Shown here piece after piece: positions 25,003-36,100 of a stretch of 64,000 nt of DNA. The notes under the pieces are model-generated. The model had not been told where the DNA came from. It was given only the letters and a program-made list of their open reading frames with translations, and ran no database searches. Position numbers and translations under genes: made by a program. The stretch spans positions 18,059,614-18,123,613 of the forward strand of contig OY992836.1 of assembly GCA_963921425.1 (NCBI GenBank), in the 5' to 3' direction. Every line of letters starts with the position of its first letter. Position 1 is the stretch's first letter. The stretch is from Dryas octopetala. Lineage: Eukaryota > Streptophyta > Magnoliopsida > Rosales > Rosaceae.

Positions 25003-26580
25003 ATGACAGGGCATATTAAAACAGCAGAAGTTTTCATGAATCTTATGAAAGTTCATTTTAGTTGGTGCCGTTGTTTCTCATCCACTCCTTCAACACTCTC
25101 ATCATCTCTTCCATGGATCTCTCCTCTTCAGTTTTCAAAAGTCAACACTCACAAACCAGATCCTCCATCCGAAACGCAGACAGAAGCTAGGAGGAAAACC
25201 AAATATATTTCTCATGATTCTGCCATCACCTTAATCAAGCGTGAGAGAGATCCACAACATGCCTTGGAAATATTTAATAGGGTGTCAGAGCAAAAGGGTT
25301 TTAACCACAATAATGCCACCTATGCAACCATCCTCCATAAGCTTGCTCAGTCCAAGAAGTTCAAGGCTATTGATGCAATTCTTCATCAAATGACCTATGA
25401 GACCTGCAAATTTCATGAGGGTATATTCCTTGATCTCATGAGGCATTTTTCAAAATCCTCTATGCATGAAAGAGTGCTTGAAATGTTCCATGCTATCCAG
25501 CCAATAGTTCGAGAGAAGCCCTCTCTCAAAGCCATCAGTACTTGTCTCAATTTACTGATTGAATCGAAGCAGGTTGATTTGGCCCAACAGTTTCTCATGC
25601 ATTTGAAAAAGAGTCTTAACTTTAAGCCTAATACGTGCATTGTCAACATCTTGGTTAAGCACCATTGCAAGAATGGGGATCTTGAATCCGCCTTTGAGGT
25701 TGTGAAGGAAATGAAGAAGTCTAAACTTTCTTACCCTAATTTGTTTACGTACTCAACTCTGATGGATGGTCTCTGTCAAAGTGGAAGGCTCACAGAAGCA
25801 ATGGAACTGTTTGAGGAAATGGTCTCAAAGGATCAAATATTGCCTGATGCCCTAACTTACAATGTTTTGATTAATGGGTTTTGCCGTGGTGGGAAAGTTG
25901 ACAGAGCTAGGAAGATATTGGAGTTCATGAAGAGCAACGGATGCAAACCAAATGTATTCAATTACTCAGCTCTGATGAATGGTTTCTGTAAGGAAAAGAG
26001 ATTGCAAGAGGCCAAGGAGGTTTTTCATGAAATGGAGAGCTTTGGTATAAAACCTGATACAGTTGGCTACACTACTTTAATCAATTGCTGCAGTAGGACT
26101 GGGAAAGTGAATGAAGCTATAGAGCTGCTCAAAGAGATGAAACAAAAAGATTGCAGAGCTGATACTGTGACTTTCAATGTGATAATTGGAGGATTGTGCA
26201 GAGAAGGTAGACTTGAGGATGCTCTTGAGATGCTAGAGAAACTTCCTTATGAGGGTATCTATCTGAATAAGGCAAGCTACAGGATTGTGTTAAATTTCTT
26301 GTGTCAAAAAGGTGAACTGAGCAAGGCTACAGAGTTGTTGGAGTTGATGATGGGTAGGGGGTTTCTACCACATTATGCAACTTCAAATGAGTTGCTAGTT
26401 TGCCTTTGTGAGGCTGGAATGGCAGATGATGCAGCTATGGCTTTGTCTGGATTGGTGGAGATGGGGTTCAAACCCCAACCTGATTCCTGGGCTCTTTTGG
26501 TTGAATCAATTTGCAGAGAAAGAAAGCTGCTCTCGGCATTTGAACTGCTTGATGAGTTAGTTATTATAGGACAGGATTAG
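25003..26580 (+). CDS. P-class pentatricopeptide repeat protein, At5g18475-like
   Basis: Intronless 525-residue protein, as usual for P-class PPR genes. At least nine 35-residue PPR motifs run back to back from about 210 to the end (for example DALTYNVLINGFCRGGKVD, NVFNYSALMNGFCKEKRLQ, DTVGYTTLINCCSRTGKVN). Degenerate helical repeats lie between 75 and 210. The linker KRERDPQHALEIFNRV plus GFNHNNATY is nearly that of Arabidopsis At5g18475. PPR proteins of this class bind organellar RNA and affect its stability, splicing or translation. The basic, Ser-rich start suggests mitochondrial or plastid import. Translation may begin at M12 or M15 instead, since MNLMKVHFSWCRCFSSTPS looks like the true presequence. 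No E or DYW domain. A 49-bp duplication spans the stop codon. Confidence 0.93.
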   Translation: MTGHIKTAEVFMNLMKVHFSWCRCFSSTPSTLSSSLPWISPLQFSKVNTHKPDPPSETQTEARRKTKYISHDSAITLIKRERDPQHALEIFNRVSEQKGFNHNNATYATILHKLAQSKKFKAIDAILHQMTYETCKFHEGIFLDLMRHFSKSSMHERVLEMFHAIQPIVREKPSLKAISTCLNLLIESKQVDLAQQFLMHLKKSLNFKPNTCIVNILVKHHCKNGDLESAFEVVKEMKKSKLSYPNLFTYSTLMDGLCQSGRLTEAMELFEEMVSKDQILPDALTYNVLINGFCRGGKVDRARKILEFMKSNGCKPNVFNYSALMNGFCKEKRLQEAKEVFHEMESFGIKPDTVGYTTLINCCSRTGKVNEAIELLKEMKQKDCRADTVTFNVIIGGLCREGRLEDALEMLEKLPYEGIYLNKASYRIVLNFLCQKGELSKATELLELMMGRGFLPHYATSNELLVCLCEAGMADDAAMALSGLVEMGFKPQPDSWALLVESICRERKLLSAFELLDELVIIGQD

Positions 26581-26639
26581 TCCAGAGATGGAACTGCTCG
26601 ATGAGTTAGTTATTATAGGGCAGAATTAGTCCAGAGATG
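26542..26639 (+). repeat. 49-bp tandem duplication across the PPR stop codon
   Basis: Two copies, 26542-26590 and 26591-26639, begin GAACTGCT.GATGAGTTAGT and end TTAGTCCAGAGATG, with about three differences. The first copy holds the last 12 codons and the stop of the PPR gene; the second lies wholly in the 3' UTR. Confidence 0.9.
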
Positions 26640-27965
26640 GATTTCAGATGCAACAGTAATTGTAAATCCTTGGCATGAAAAACCGCATGCTGGTAATTCA
26701 AGAAAAAAGAGATCGGATTAAAAATGGCCTTCTGATCTGTTTTGCAACCTCATCTACTTCCATCTTTTTGGTATTAGGAAATAGTTCATATATTATGATA
26801 TGAATCAAGAGGCACAGAAACTTTAAATCCTTGCCATGAAAATGGGGGGGGTCTTGCTGAAAAGCTCTTCGAGGTAAGTAAAGCATGACCACCTGCACTC
26901 CATCTATTGGCTTTGTACAAAGATGCCATTATAAAAACGCCTTTGATAATTTGTTCTGCAATCTTGACCTACATCATCAACATTTTATGGAGGGTTATGT
27001 ATCATAAGGTTTGGGACCAGTTTTGGAAAGACAAAGGGAAGCTTGATGTTGTACTAGCAAACAAAAAAATAAGAGAAGTGGAAAACTTTGCAGTAAATTA
27101 CACTGTACTGCTGCCCTTGTGCTACCAAACCTCATTTGCAAGGAAGTATCAGTGAATTATCTTTGTTTTATCATAAAATTGTGTCATTAACCATTTACAG
27201 TGTATTATTCTTTTATATATGTAGTATAAATCTTTTTGATGATTATATATGAAATAGAATTTCTAAGCCAAAGGCATTTTACGGTTAGGGACCTTCCCAT
27301 CATCTTCCCGATTTTAAACACCACTTGAATCCCCTACTTTTTCAGGTCAAAGATAAAAGAACCCTATTCCAAATACAAAGAGGTCTATGCCACTAGGCCA
27401 AATAACCAGGGGCATTCTCTATCGTTGTGGGGTCATCTCGATCTTCAACCTGAGAGGTAGGAGTCATTTCTTTCCCACTTAACCCCAAGGCATTCATTGG
27501 TCTACAATGTTGGACTAAAAACTCATTAGACTAAGAGCCCACAGATTAGTCTATCAAAAAACCCACAACAGACCAAGAAGCAAAACCATCAGTAACAGCA
27601 ACAATCTACCATAGGCGCTCAGGTGCCTCCGACATAATTTTGGTACCAAAAGAAAAAAATCATTGTGTCATGTATGTATGGCCCATTGAATATTTCATAT
27701 TTAGTAGGTATTAGAACAAGATTATACAAACACAACTCTACAAAAGAAGGTAACATGGGCAGGAATGAGAATGATGGTGATATCCTTGTTCTATAATTTA
27801 TACATAAACTGTTAAACACATGATAATAGTAACCCCAGAAAACACCCAAACCACCAGATCTTGTCCTCAACTATGCCACTTGCAGCGTCAGCAAATAAGT
27901 GCCATGCACCTTGTAAAGCCTGTCCCATCTGCGCCAAAAAGAATATCTGTGCATGTTGTTTTGTC
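26640..27965. other. 3' flanks of the convergent PPR and J-domain genes
   Basis: Contains the PPR 3' UTR on the left and the J-protein 3' UTR on the right. The word AATCCTTG.CATGAAAA appears twice (about 26665 and 26828). An 82-codon plus-strand open frame at 26907-27155 has one hydrophobic segment but no recognised family, and is not called. Confidence 0.45.
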
Positions 27966-30605
27966 TTACCAAATTGAGTGCCTTATCCCAAGGCCATTGC
28001 ATGTCAATATAAGACCCTTGTAGCGGTTAAGATACTCCTGCAGACAACAAATTAAAAGTTAAAAAGGAAAGCAAGCCACAGAAGGAAAATGTAGACAAAG
28101 AAGAGAAACAATCCGACAGCAGAGGAAGTCGAGTAATTCTTACAGTTACATTATAATCATAGACATAAAGCATCCCTTGCTTGTCATATTCTCTTCTCTT
28201 AACTGGATCACTCAAAACTGTATGGTAAAAGCAAAACACCTTGTTAGATTCAAATCACTTGCTACACATTATTTACTGCTATCTTTACATCTCTCCCTGT
28301 TTCTTGTCCTATAACAATTACTAAGAAGGCTCCTGTCCAACAGGAGTAATTATACAATTAAAAATCAGTTGGAAGAGCTCAAATTGGTGATGCAGCATAA
28401 ATTTTCAGCAAAGAAAAGGACCCATTTGTGGCACCACCAAACATTCTGATCAAAGATAATATATGGAAGCTAAGTAAGTTGTTACATCTGAGGATTGAAT
28501 AAATACATACATATACATGAAAATTAAAAAGGCTGAGGGCCTCACTCAGCTCATAAAGTGTAATGTCAGCTAATTGAGTTACAGTAGTTTTCTACTGCCA
28601 TTACATATTTTTTAGGGTAAGCACAACAAGTAATCAAAACACTCATACAATTCAGTCAACCAACCACATGTACTTTAAGACCTCTCCTTGAAAGTACGAA
28701 GTCAATTTGCACTATTCAGCTCCTCAGTAATATAATTATTGGTCTTAAGTGAGAATTAGTCAGATAGCTCAAATGGCCACAAGTAATCAAATCTCACAGT
28801 ACTGTTACAGATTATTCAGTTTTATGCCAAAAACAAATGAGTTAATGAGTTACACATCTTAAACCAACCAAAATCACATTTCATGTGGTACACAGTACAG
28901 AGCGGATAGCATGACGAATAACTTTTAAGGGAAGAGAAAAAAAAAAAAGTTTGAAGCCATAGACATGTCATTAGCGTTTCTATAGAAAAGGAGTTCATAC
29001 ACTGGTGGTGCCAGCAGAAGTGCCCCGTATGGAGATTAAAATAACAGACATATGACAATAGTCTTTAGCATGATCCTGCCTAATAGAAAATCTACTAATT
29101 CAAAAAACTTTGCCAAGTGCTAGCCATATAGACACCTTATGGCTTTACTAAGCCCTCAAACTTCATGCATTAGTAGGAACCCTCACCACATTTAATGCAA
29201 CAAAGGTAATGTGAACCACACCCAGCAAAGTTAATATTCTTGGGTTCCTATCAGAACTAGTCTACCAAACTGGATATAAGTTCAAAGTGTGCTTAGGGCA
29301 TTAAACTGCGTGAGACATGCATCTATAGAATATATGGCATTATTGGATATAACACAGCAAAGGCTGCAATTGTGCAGGAGGAATATATCCAGGGAACTAA
29401 TCAAATAACTACAGCCTGAATCATGCTTGTTTTGCTAATCCAGCTTATTTAATAAAAACTAGGCACAGACTCGGGGTACAGAAAGCCCAAACTATATGCT
29501 CCCATTTAATCTTTTAGGAAGCCAATAAAGATCTAAAGAAATAGCTAAACACCAAAATATCAACAAAAAAAGAGGGCATTAGGAAACACATGAAGCCTAC
29601 AATCAAGTAATATCATCTAGACATAACAAATACTTTGAGAATAATGCCATCAGAAGGTATAATAAACCCATAGCTAACAGGAAACTCATATCTGGATAGT
29701 GCTGCCTAGACACCTGTTTTCCAAGTTGGAAAATTTAAATGAATTTTGAATCTTATTGGACCACAAGAGTTGATACCCATATGACTTATAAGGGTTCAGA
29801 AGAACAAAGTGGAAATTGATTTTTGCAAGACATCTACTTCCCCTACTATATTCTTTTGGAGCATATGTGCACATAGACATCTACTCTTCCTAGCCCAAGA
29901 AATTATTAAACTCCACAAAATTATATCTAATAATCAAGTCTTTGAATCTCTGATGACTCCCAAAATCAAGCTTTAGAGTGTGTTTGTGCACATATGCTCC
30001 TAAATTAGTACACAAATGACTCCCGTCAAATAGGACGCTCTTAGTTCAAATTCTAAGCAACCCACATAAGCTCAATTGCACAAGCAAAACCTAAAAGTGA
30101 ACGAATGTGTGAATGTGGGTGACCTTGATAGGCCTCGTTTATTTCTTGAAACCTGGAGGTGGCACTGTCCTGGTCTTTTTGCTTATCCGGATGCCATTTC
30201 TGCAGACACAAATAAAAAATGAACACATTGAATGCTGCAACCAAAACAAGAAAATGTACAAAATCGGAGAAATTACAAACCAAGGCGAGGCGGATGTAAT
30301 TGGAGCGAATGGCATCGTCGGTGGCATCATAATCCACTTCCAAAATCTTATAGTAATCCTAAATAAGCATTTATTTAGAATTTATTAGCTACCCAATTGA
30401 AAATTAAAGTTGAATAAAAAAAAAAGAAGGAGAAGAAGAAAAACCCTAATTTTTCGGGATTAAAAAAAAGAGAAGAACAAAAAAAAACCTTGGGCTTGGA
30501 AAGGGCGGAGAAGAAATCGAAATTCAAGTGGGAGTCCTGGTCGGGTTGGTGTTGTTGTTGATCGGTGTCGGGGAAATCGTTGTCGTCCCACTCATCCCAC
30601 ATCAT
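27966..30605 (-). CDS. Small J-domain (DnaJ-like) protein
   Basis: Five exons, 30605-30489, 30358-30281, 30199-30124, 28217-28144 and 28037-27966, give 138 residues with consistent phases. An acidic, Gln-rich N terminus (about 1-39) is followed by a complete J domain (40-106). Helix I-II is [20 protein letters not shown], the loop has the HPD motif in KWHPDK (68-70), and helices III-IV are [11 protein letters not shown] and [15 protein letters not shown] proteins stimulate Hsp70 ATPase through HPD. There is no G/F region, zinc finger or membrane segment, so this is a type III (class C) co-chaperone. The C terminus [15 protein letters not shown] is characteristic of a conserved plant group whose role I cannot name. 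The start has two adjacent ATGs. Intron 3 is about 1.9 kb. Confidence 0.9.
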
Positions 30606-32387
30606 GTTGGTGTTGGTGTTGGTGGTGTTGTTGTAAATGGGGATTATGAGAGAAATTTGCGTTGTTGGGGATAATGGGCGATATGTGAACGAGGTGAGGT
30701 GGTCCTCCTGACTCCTGTGTTGTCTGTCACTTGTGTTCTGTCTCTCTGTTTATGGCGATTCGCGGCGTAAATTAGCAAATATACCACTTTGCTCTAATTT
30801 TTATCTGTTTTTTTTTTTTTTTTTACTTTTTTGTTTTTTTCTGGATACTGGATAGAAGACTAGAAGTAGAATATTGTTGTTGTTTGTTGAATAACTTCTG
30901 TGAGTAAAGTTTTATGATAAGAAGAAAAACAATAGGATATTTGACTGGGAAAATAGGTGGCTAGATTGTGACTTGTGAGGTTGAATTTGTTATTTTTATT
31001 TTTAAATCTATTATCAAATTTGTTTAATGTTTGAGACCTTCCTTTTGTCTTTTTCATTTCTTATTTTTTTTCAAGTAACAAATTTAGAATGAGAAATATC
31101 ATGCGTAAAATAATTTAAGTAAATTAGTAAAAAATCACAAAAAATTATAAATTTCATTCATAAACCTATATAAAAAATCTATTTATTTTTAAGCCATAAT
31201 GATTGACTTAAAATTAAAGTTTTTTTTTTACACCATAAGTACACTTTATTTTATTATGATTACACTTTATAAATTTATAAATTTATACTTTATTAAATGA
31301 TGTAATATTGTTTTAAGGTTCAAGCATTTAGAATTTAAGTTTGATAACTTCATATTTAGGATTTTAGAGTTTTAACCTTAAATTTTAAAGACTATACCAT
31401 AAACCACTCACAAAATAATTCAAAAAAATTAAAGAAGCATTCTATTATAAAACTAGGGTGAATTATAAATTAAGGACTCAAATCATAAATTAGTTAAATA
31501 ATGTTGTCTTATGTTTGGTATGAAATAAGAAATGATTAGGTGAGGTTTGACTTGACTTGAGAGCCTTGAGCCCCATATTCTGACCTCATCGGACACTAAA
31601 TGTGATATTTGGACCCAAAACCCCAAACCTCAAATTTGGAGTACCAACATCAAAACACCTATCATAGATAACCAAGGGTCTAAATCCACAACATCAACCC
31701 TTAAACCCAAACACATATAATAAATCAAGTCTTAAGCTATATATGCGAATCTCAAACCTTGAATCTCAATTTCGGCTACAATTTATAGATTCAGACTCCG
31801 TGCTTCAAGCTCAACCCCTAAAACTTGAAACACAAATAAAATTTCTAAATAAAACTACTTATGCCAAATATAATAGATGCTAAAACTAAAACTAATTTTA
31901 GCCCGGTCCAAATTTCATTTTAATTGACCAAATGAGGGATTGGAATGAAATTGTCAAATGCCACTCATAATAAGCAAGACCTAGCTTATAAGGACATCTT
32001 GAGCCCAATTTTAAGAATTGAAGGATGGGTGAATTTAGACAAATAGGTTCTCTTTTATTTTTATGTTTGACAAAGACGAATGGCTAGGTTCTTAACTCTC
32101 ATCAAAGATCAATATTTCGTTTAAGATCTTGTTAAATAAATGCCTTATTGACCTTATGATATATCATGTGATCATATTTCACCTTTTATGATATTGATTG
32201 GTTAAGAAGATGAGAATTTCTATTAAAAAGAAGATTAGGGAATCACCTTTTAGTTTTCTATTGCACACGACAATATTACCAAGTGGTTGACAATATGTTA
32301 CATAAAAAGATGTCGAGCAATGCTTCTAAATAATGTGGAAGGTGAGATTTATTGTGAGAATAAGTTGAATAACACACATTAATGAGT
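30606..32387. other. J-protein promoter side and AT-rich intergenic DNA
   Basis: GTTGTTGGTGTTGGTG repeats occur just upstream of the J-protein start (about 30606-30635). The rest is AT-rich with T-runs and no recognised gene. The interval around 31560-31900 is somewhat less AT-rich but has no long open frame. Confidence 0.45.
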
Positions 32388-32570
32388 GAAAAAATTATTA
32401 AGTGTATTCGATACACCGCAATGTAGTGTAACTAATTCAACGTATAAAGATATTATTATATGATATATTTATATTAATAAGATATATTATTAATAAAATC
32501 TTTCCATATTATGACACATTGAATTGATTACACCACATGATGGTATATAGGTTACATGTAATAATTTTTC
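32388..32570 (+). mobile_element. MITE, family copy 2 (about 183 bp)
   Basis: The terminal inverted repeat is GAAAAAATTATTAAGTGTAT at the left against GAAAAATTATTACATGTAAC at the right, followed in both by A-rich ..ATACACC/ATATACC. The interior matches the reverse complement of the element at 9695-9853. No coding capacity; a clean target duplication was not identified here. Confidence 0.7.
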
Positions 32571-33184
32571 AAACGAGTATGCTTTACATTTATTTTTAAT
32601 ATTTTTGTTGGTATGGTTCGCTTTTTAATTGTTATAGTGCAATATATATATATATACACATATTTTTTGGTCTGATGGTAATCAATTAATCATAGTACAA
32701 TATATATAAATATATATACTTTTACAACTGGCCTTAATTTTAATTTTTTTTTTTTTTTGAGAGGTGGATAGCTGGCTTTAACTAAAGTATGTCACGAATT
32801 TTACGTGACCTAACGCTGAATTAAATATTTAGCGCCAAGCAGATTGATGTCGTTTGACCTTTCAGGACATCGGCGAGCCAAGGCCGGCGGCAAATGACTC
32901 GGAGCAACGGAGAAGAAAACGAGGAATATTCGAGGGCATTTCCGTAATAGCATGAGGAACGGAGGACAATCCCCGTCAACGACCAAACAACTACCAACCA
33001 ATCATATGTGACGTAAGGACAAGTTGGACAACGCCGCCCGCACAAAAATATAGAGCCAAAAGGCAACACACTGTCAACTCCAATTCCAAAGCACACATCA
33101 AAACCAGAGTTAGCAGCAGAAGCTGTGGACTGAGTCAGTGAACGAGTGAACCAGTGACTGACTCACCAAAAACCCGCAACTCAA
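32571..33184 (+). promoter_or_regulatory. Upstream region of plastid PGI
   Basis: GC content rises from about 32870. CCAATCATATGTGACGTAAG at 32998-33017 combines a CCAAT word with a TGACGT (bZIP-type) word about 170-190 bp before the ATG. AT microsatellites at 32643-32718 and a T-run at 32742-32758 lie farther up. The 5' UTR probably starts near 33080-33120; this is inference. Confidence 0.4.
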
Positions 33185-36100
33185 ATGGCTTCAATCTCAG
33201 GCATTTTCTCGTCCTCTCCAACGCTCAAGCACCAGAAACCGCTCCCAAAACCCACGACTTTTTTGCGCAAAGACTCCTTTTCGTTTCCGACCCGGCCCAG
33301 GCTCGCCGATCGGAGTTTCGGGTTGTCCGTGGCTCGGGAGATCTCGGCCGAGTTGGCCAAGACCGATGGTGTTGGGGCTTTGAGCGAGGAGAAGGACCCG
33401 CAGGCGCTGTGGCGGAGGTACGTGGACTGGCTGTACCAGCACAAGGACCTCGGGCTGTACTTGGATGTGAGTCGGGTCGGGTTCACGGACGAGTTCGTCG
33501 AGGAAATGGAGCCCCGGTTCCAGGCGGCGTTCCGGGCCATGGAGGCTTTGGAGAAGGGCGCGATTGCCAATCCCGACGAGGGTCGCATGGTCGGCCATTA
33601 CTGGCTCCGCAACTCCAAGCTCGCCCCCAACTCCTTCCTCAGGTTGCAGATTGAGAACACGCTTGAGGCCCTCCTCAAGTTCGCCGACGACGTCGTCAGC
33701 GGTAAGGTCAGATTTGCGTTTCAATTTCTCCATTTGGTGTTGAATTGATTTGTTGTTGTTCAATTTCCATTTGTGTATTTTGATAGAGGAAATGGGTTCG
33801 TTTGAAACTTGCAGATTAAGCCACCGTCTTCTCCAGCGGGTCGGTTTACTCAGGTGCTTTCAGTTGGGATTGGAGGTTCAGCACTTGGGCCACAGTTTGT
33901 TGCTGAGGCATTGGCTCCTGATAATCCTCCTCTTAAGGTACGTTAATAAGCTTGTAATACAACATGCATTGCTAGTTCCCATTAAACTAAAAGTGCTCTA
34001 CAATCTTTATATGCTGAAAGTATGCCCAAGTTTCGGTTTTTGATTGAAATATGCTAGCTACTGGATGCGGTTAAATGCAAATCATTCTATACCCTCCTAA
34101 ATTGATCCTTTACACTTAACATTTTTTTTTTTCTTGTTGGCAGATTAGATTCATTGACAATACCGATCCAGCAGGGATTGATCATCAGATTGCACAGCTT
34201 GGCCCCGAGTTAGCTTCTACACTTGTAATAGTGATTTCAAAGGTTTGAAAGAACATTTTCTTTGCCCTTTTTTGCTGATATGCATTAATGCTGCTATATG
34301 AAGTAATCTCTCATCGTGTGTAGACATGATGTCGAAGTATGAAACACATCTAATAAATAATTTAGATATTTAAAAGAAAATTTTTGTAACTTTGTGCCAT
34401 AACAGACAACTTTGCTCCATCCCCACTTTCCTGACAAATTCCTAAGGCTTGCATTTTTTTTTTTTCATAACTTTCTAATACCGCAAATGCAAGACAAATA
34501 AGCCTTCAAGTGTACAAACCTAATATGAGACAAGGTTCATGCGTTTAGTGTGTATTTCCATCTAGTTTTGTATTCTAAAATTCTTGTTTCTGATTATATT
34601 GTAATTTGTTTTCAGAGTGGAGGTACTCCTGAAACTAGAAATGGTTTACTGGAAGTACAGAAGGCCTTTCGTGAGGCTGGCCTGAATTTTGCAAAACAGG
34701 TTTTGATCTCAGGTTTTTCTTTCTGCTTTATTAAAATGTCCCTGCTCAACTTATCAAATGTTAATTATGTTCCCTCTTCATAGTAGAAAAGTAGAAATCT
34801 CTTTTGGTGCTTTTGAGCTAGAGTTGTGGAGTAGGATATTATGTGGTTTATTGACTGGTGGTTGCTACCATGTGGACTCCTTAAGTACTATTTATTTATT
34901 TATTTATTTCATTTTTTCTTGTGTCTGATTGACCAACATGCTTAAATTTCATGTGCACAAGGAAATTGCATGTACTCTAACTGCAGGTCTTTCCCATCTT
35001 ATATTAATTGTTTTAATTGTGAACTTTTCATTTATGCTCATGCTCTTTTGTGTGTGTGTGTGTGTAGGGTGTTGCTATAACTCAAGAAAATTCATTACTA
35101 GACAACACTGCTAGAATTGAGGGCTGGTTAGCTAGATTCCCCATGTTTGACTGGGTTGGTGGTAGAACATCTGAAATGTCTGCAGTTGGTCTTCTTCCTG
35201 CAGCACTTCAGGTTGGTGATCTTGAATTCAGGTTTTGATGTGATCATCACTCTTTTTTTATTTTAATGGTTATCTATATTTGATCCTTGCTTCAGGGAAT
35301 TGACATTAAAGAAATGCTCACCGGTGCAACAATAATGGATGAGGCAAATAGGACCACTGTGGTAAGCATCTGTTCTTTACTTCTTTACTTCTTTACTTTT
35401 TTTATTTTTTTAATGCTTGGATATATTGCTGCCTGTTTGGTGAGGGTGAAGTTTCTGAATCATATGCCAGTGTGGATTTTACTTTGTGACTGTGACTATG
35501 AGTAGTGATTCCTGTCATGTCCTTATTTGTGGCAAAGAGCAAGGTTATCATGAAGGTTACTTTTGTAAATAATGGAAAATAATAATTGGCTTATTGTGAA
35601 GGTCAGTTCTGCTGGTCTGCGAATTTTTGCAGTATGTATCTGACATATTAAGATAGGAGTAATGTGATAATATATAGATGTAATTTAAAATATGAATTGA
35701 GTAATTGACTTTATGTTGATTCCTTTGCTATAAGAAATTATCCCTTTGTAAGGAAAACTATGAATGTAGTCAATGGCCCAGCTGCACCGTTCAAAGAATG
35801 TAGTATTCTGTTACGTATAGCGGTAAACCCATTTCTTCTTCTTTGCTGGTAAGATAATTATGGGTGAATAATTTTCCAGTCTGACCTACAAGTTGAATTT
35901 CCCATGAAAACAAAATTTGCATAATTAATTGGGTATTAATGACTAGTTCTGTTGTTTGTCTAGTACTTCCCCTAACGAAAATAGGGGTGGAAAACAAAGG
36001 ATAAATGTATTCTGTATTTTTTTTTTTTTGTTCAGGTCAGGAATAACCCTGCTGCATTGCTTGCTTTATGCTGGTATTGGGCTTCTGATGGGTTAGGATC

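Noticed and set aside
33154-33763. Three further long open frames overlapping PGI1 exon 1
   Set aside because: GC-rich coding exon shadows; only the frame starting at 33185 continues through the other exons as PGI.
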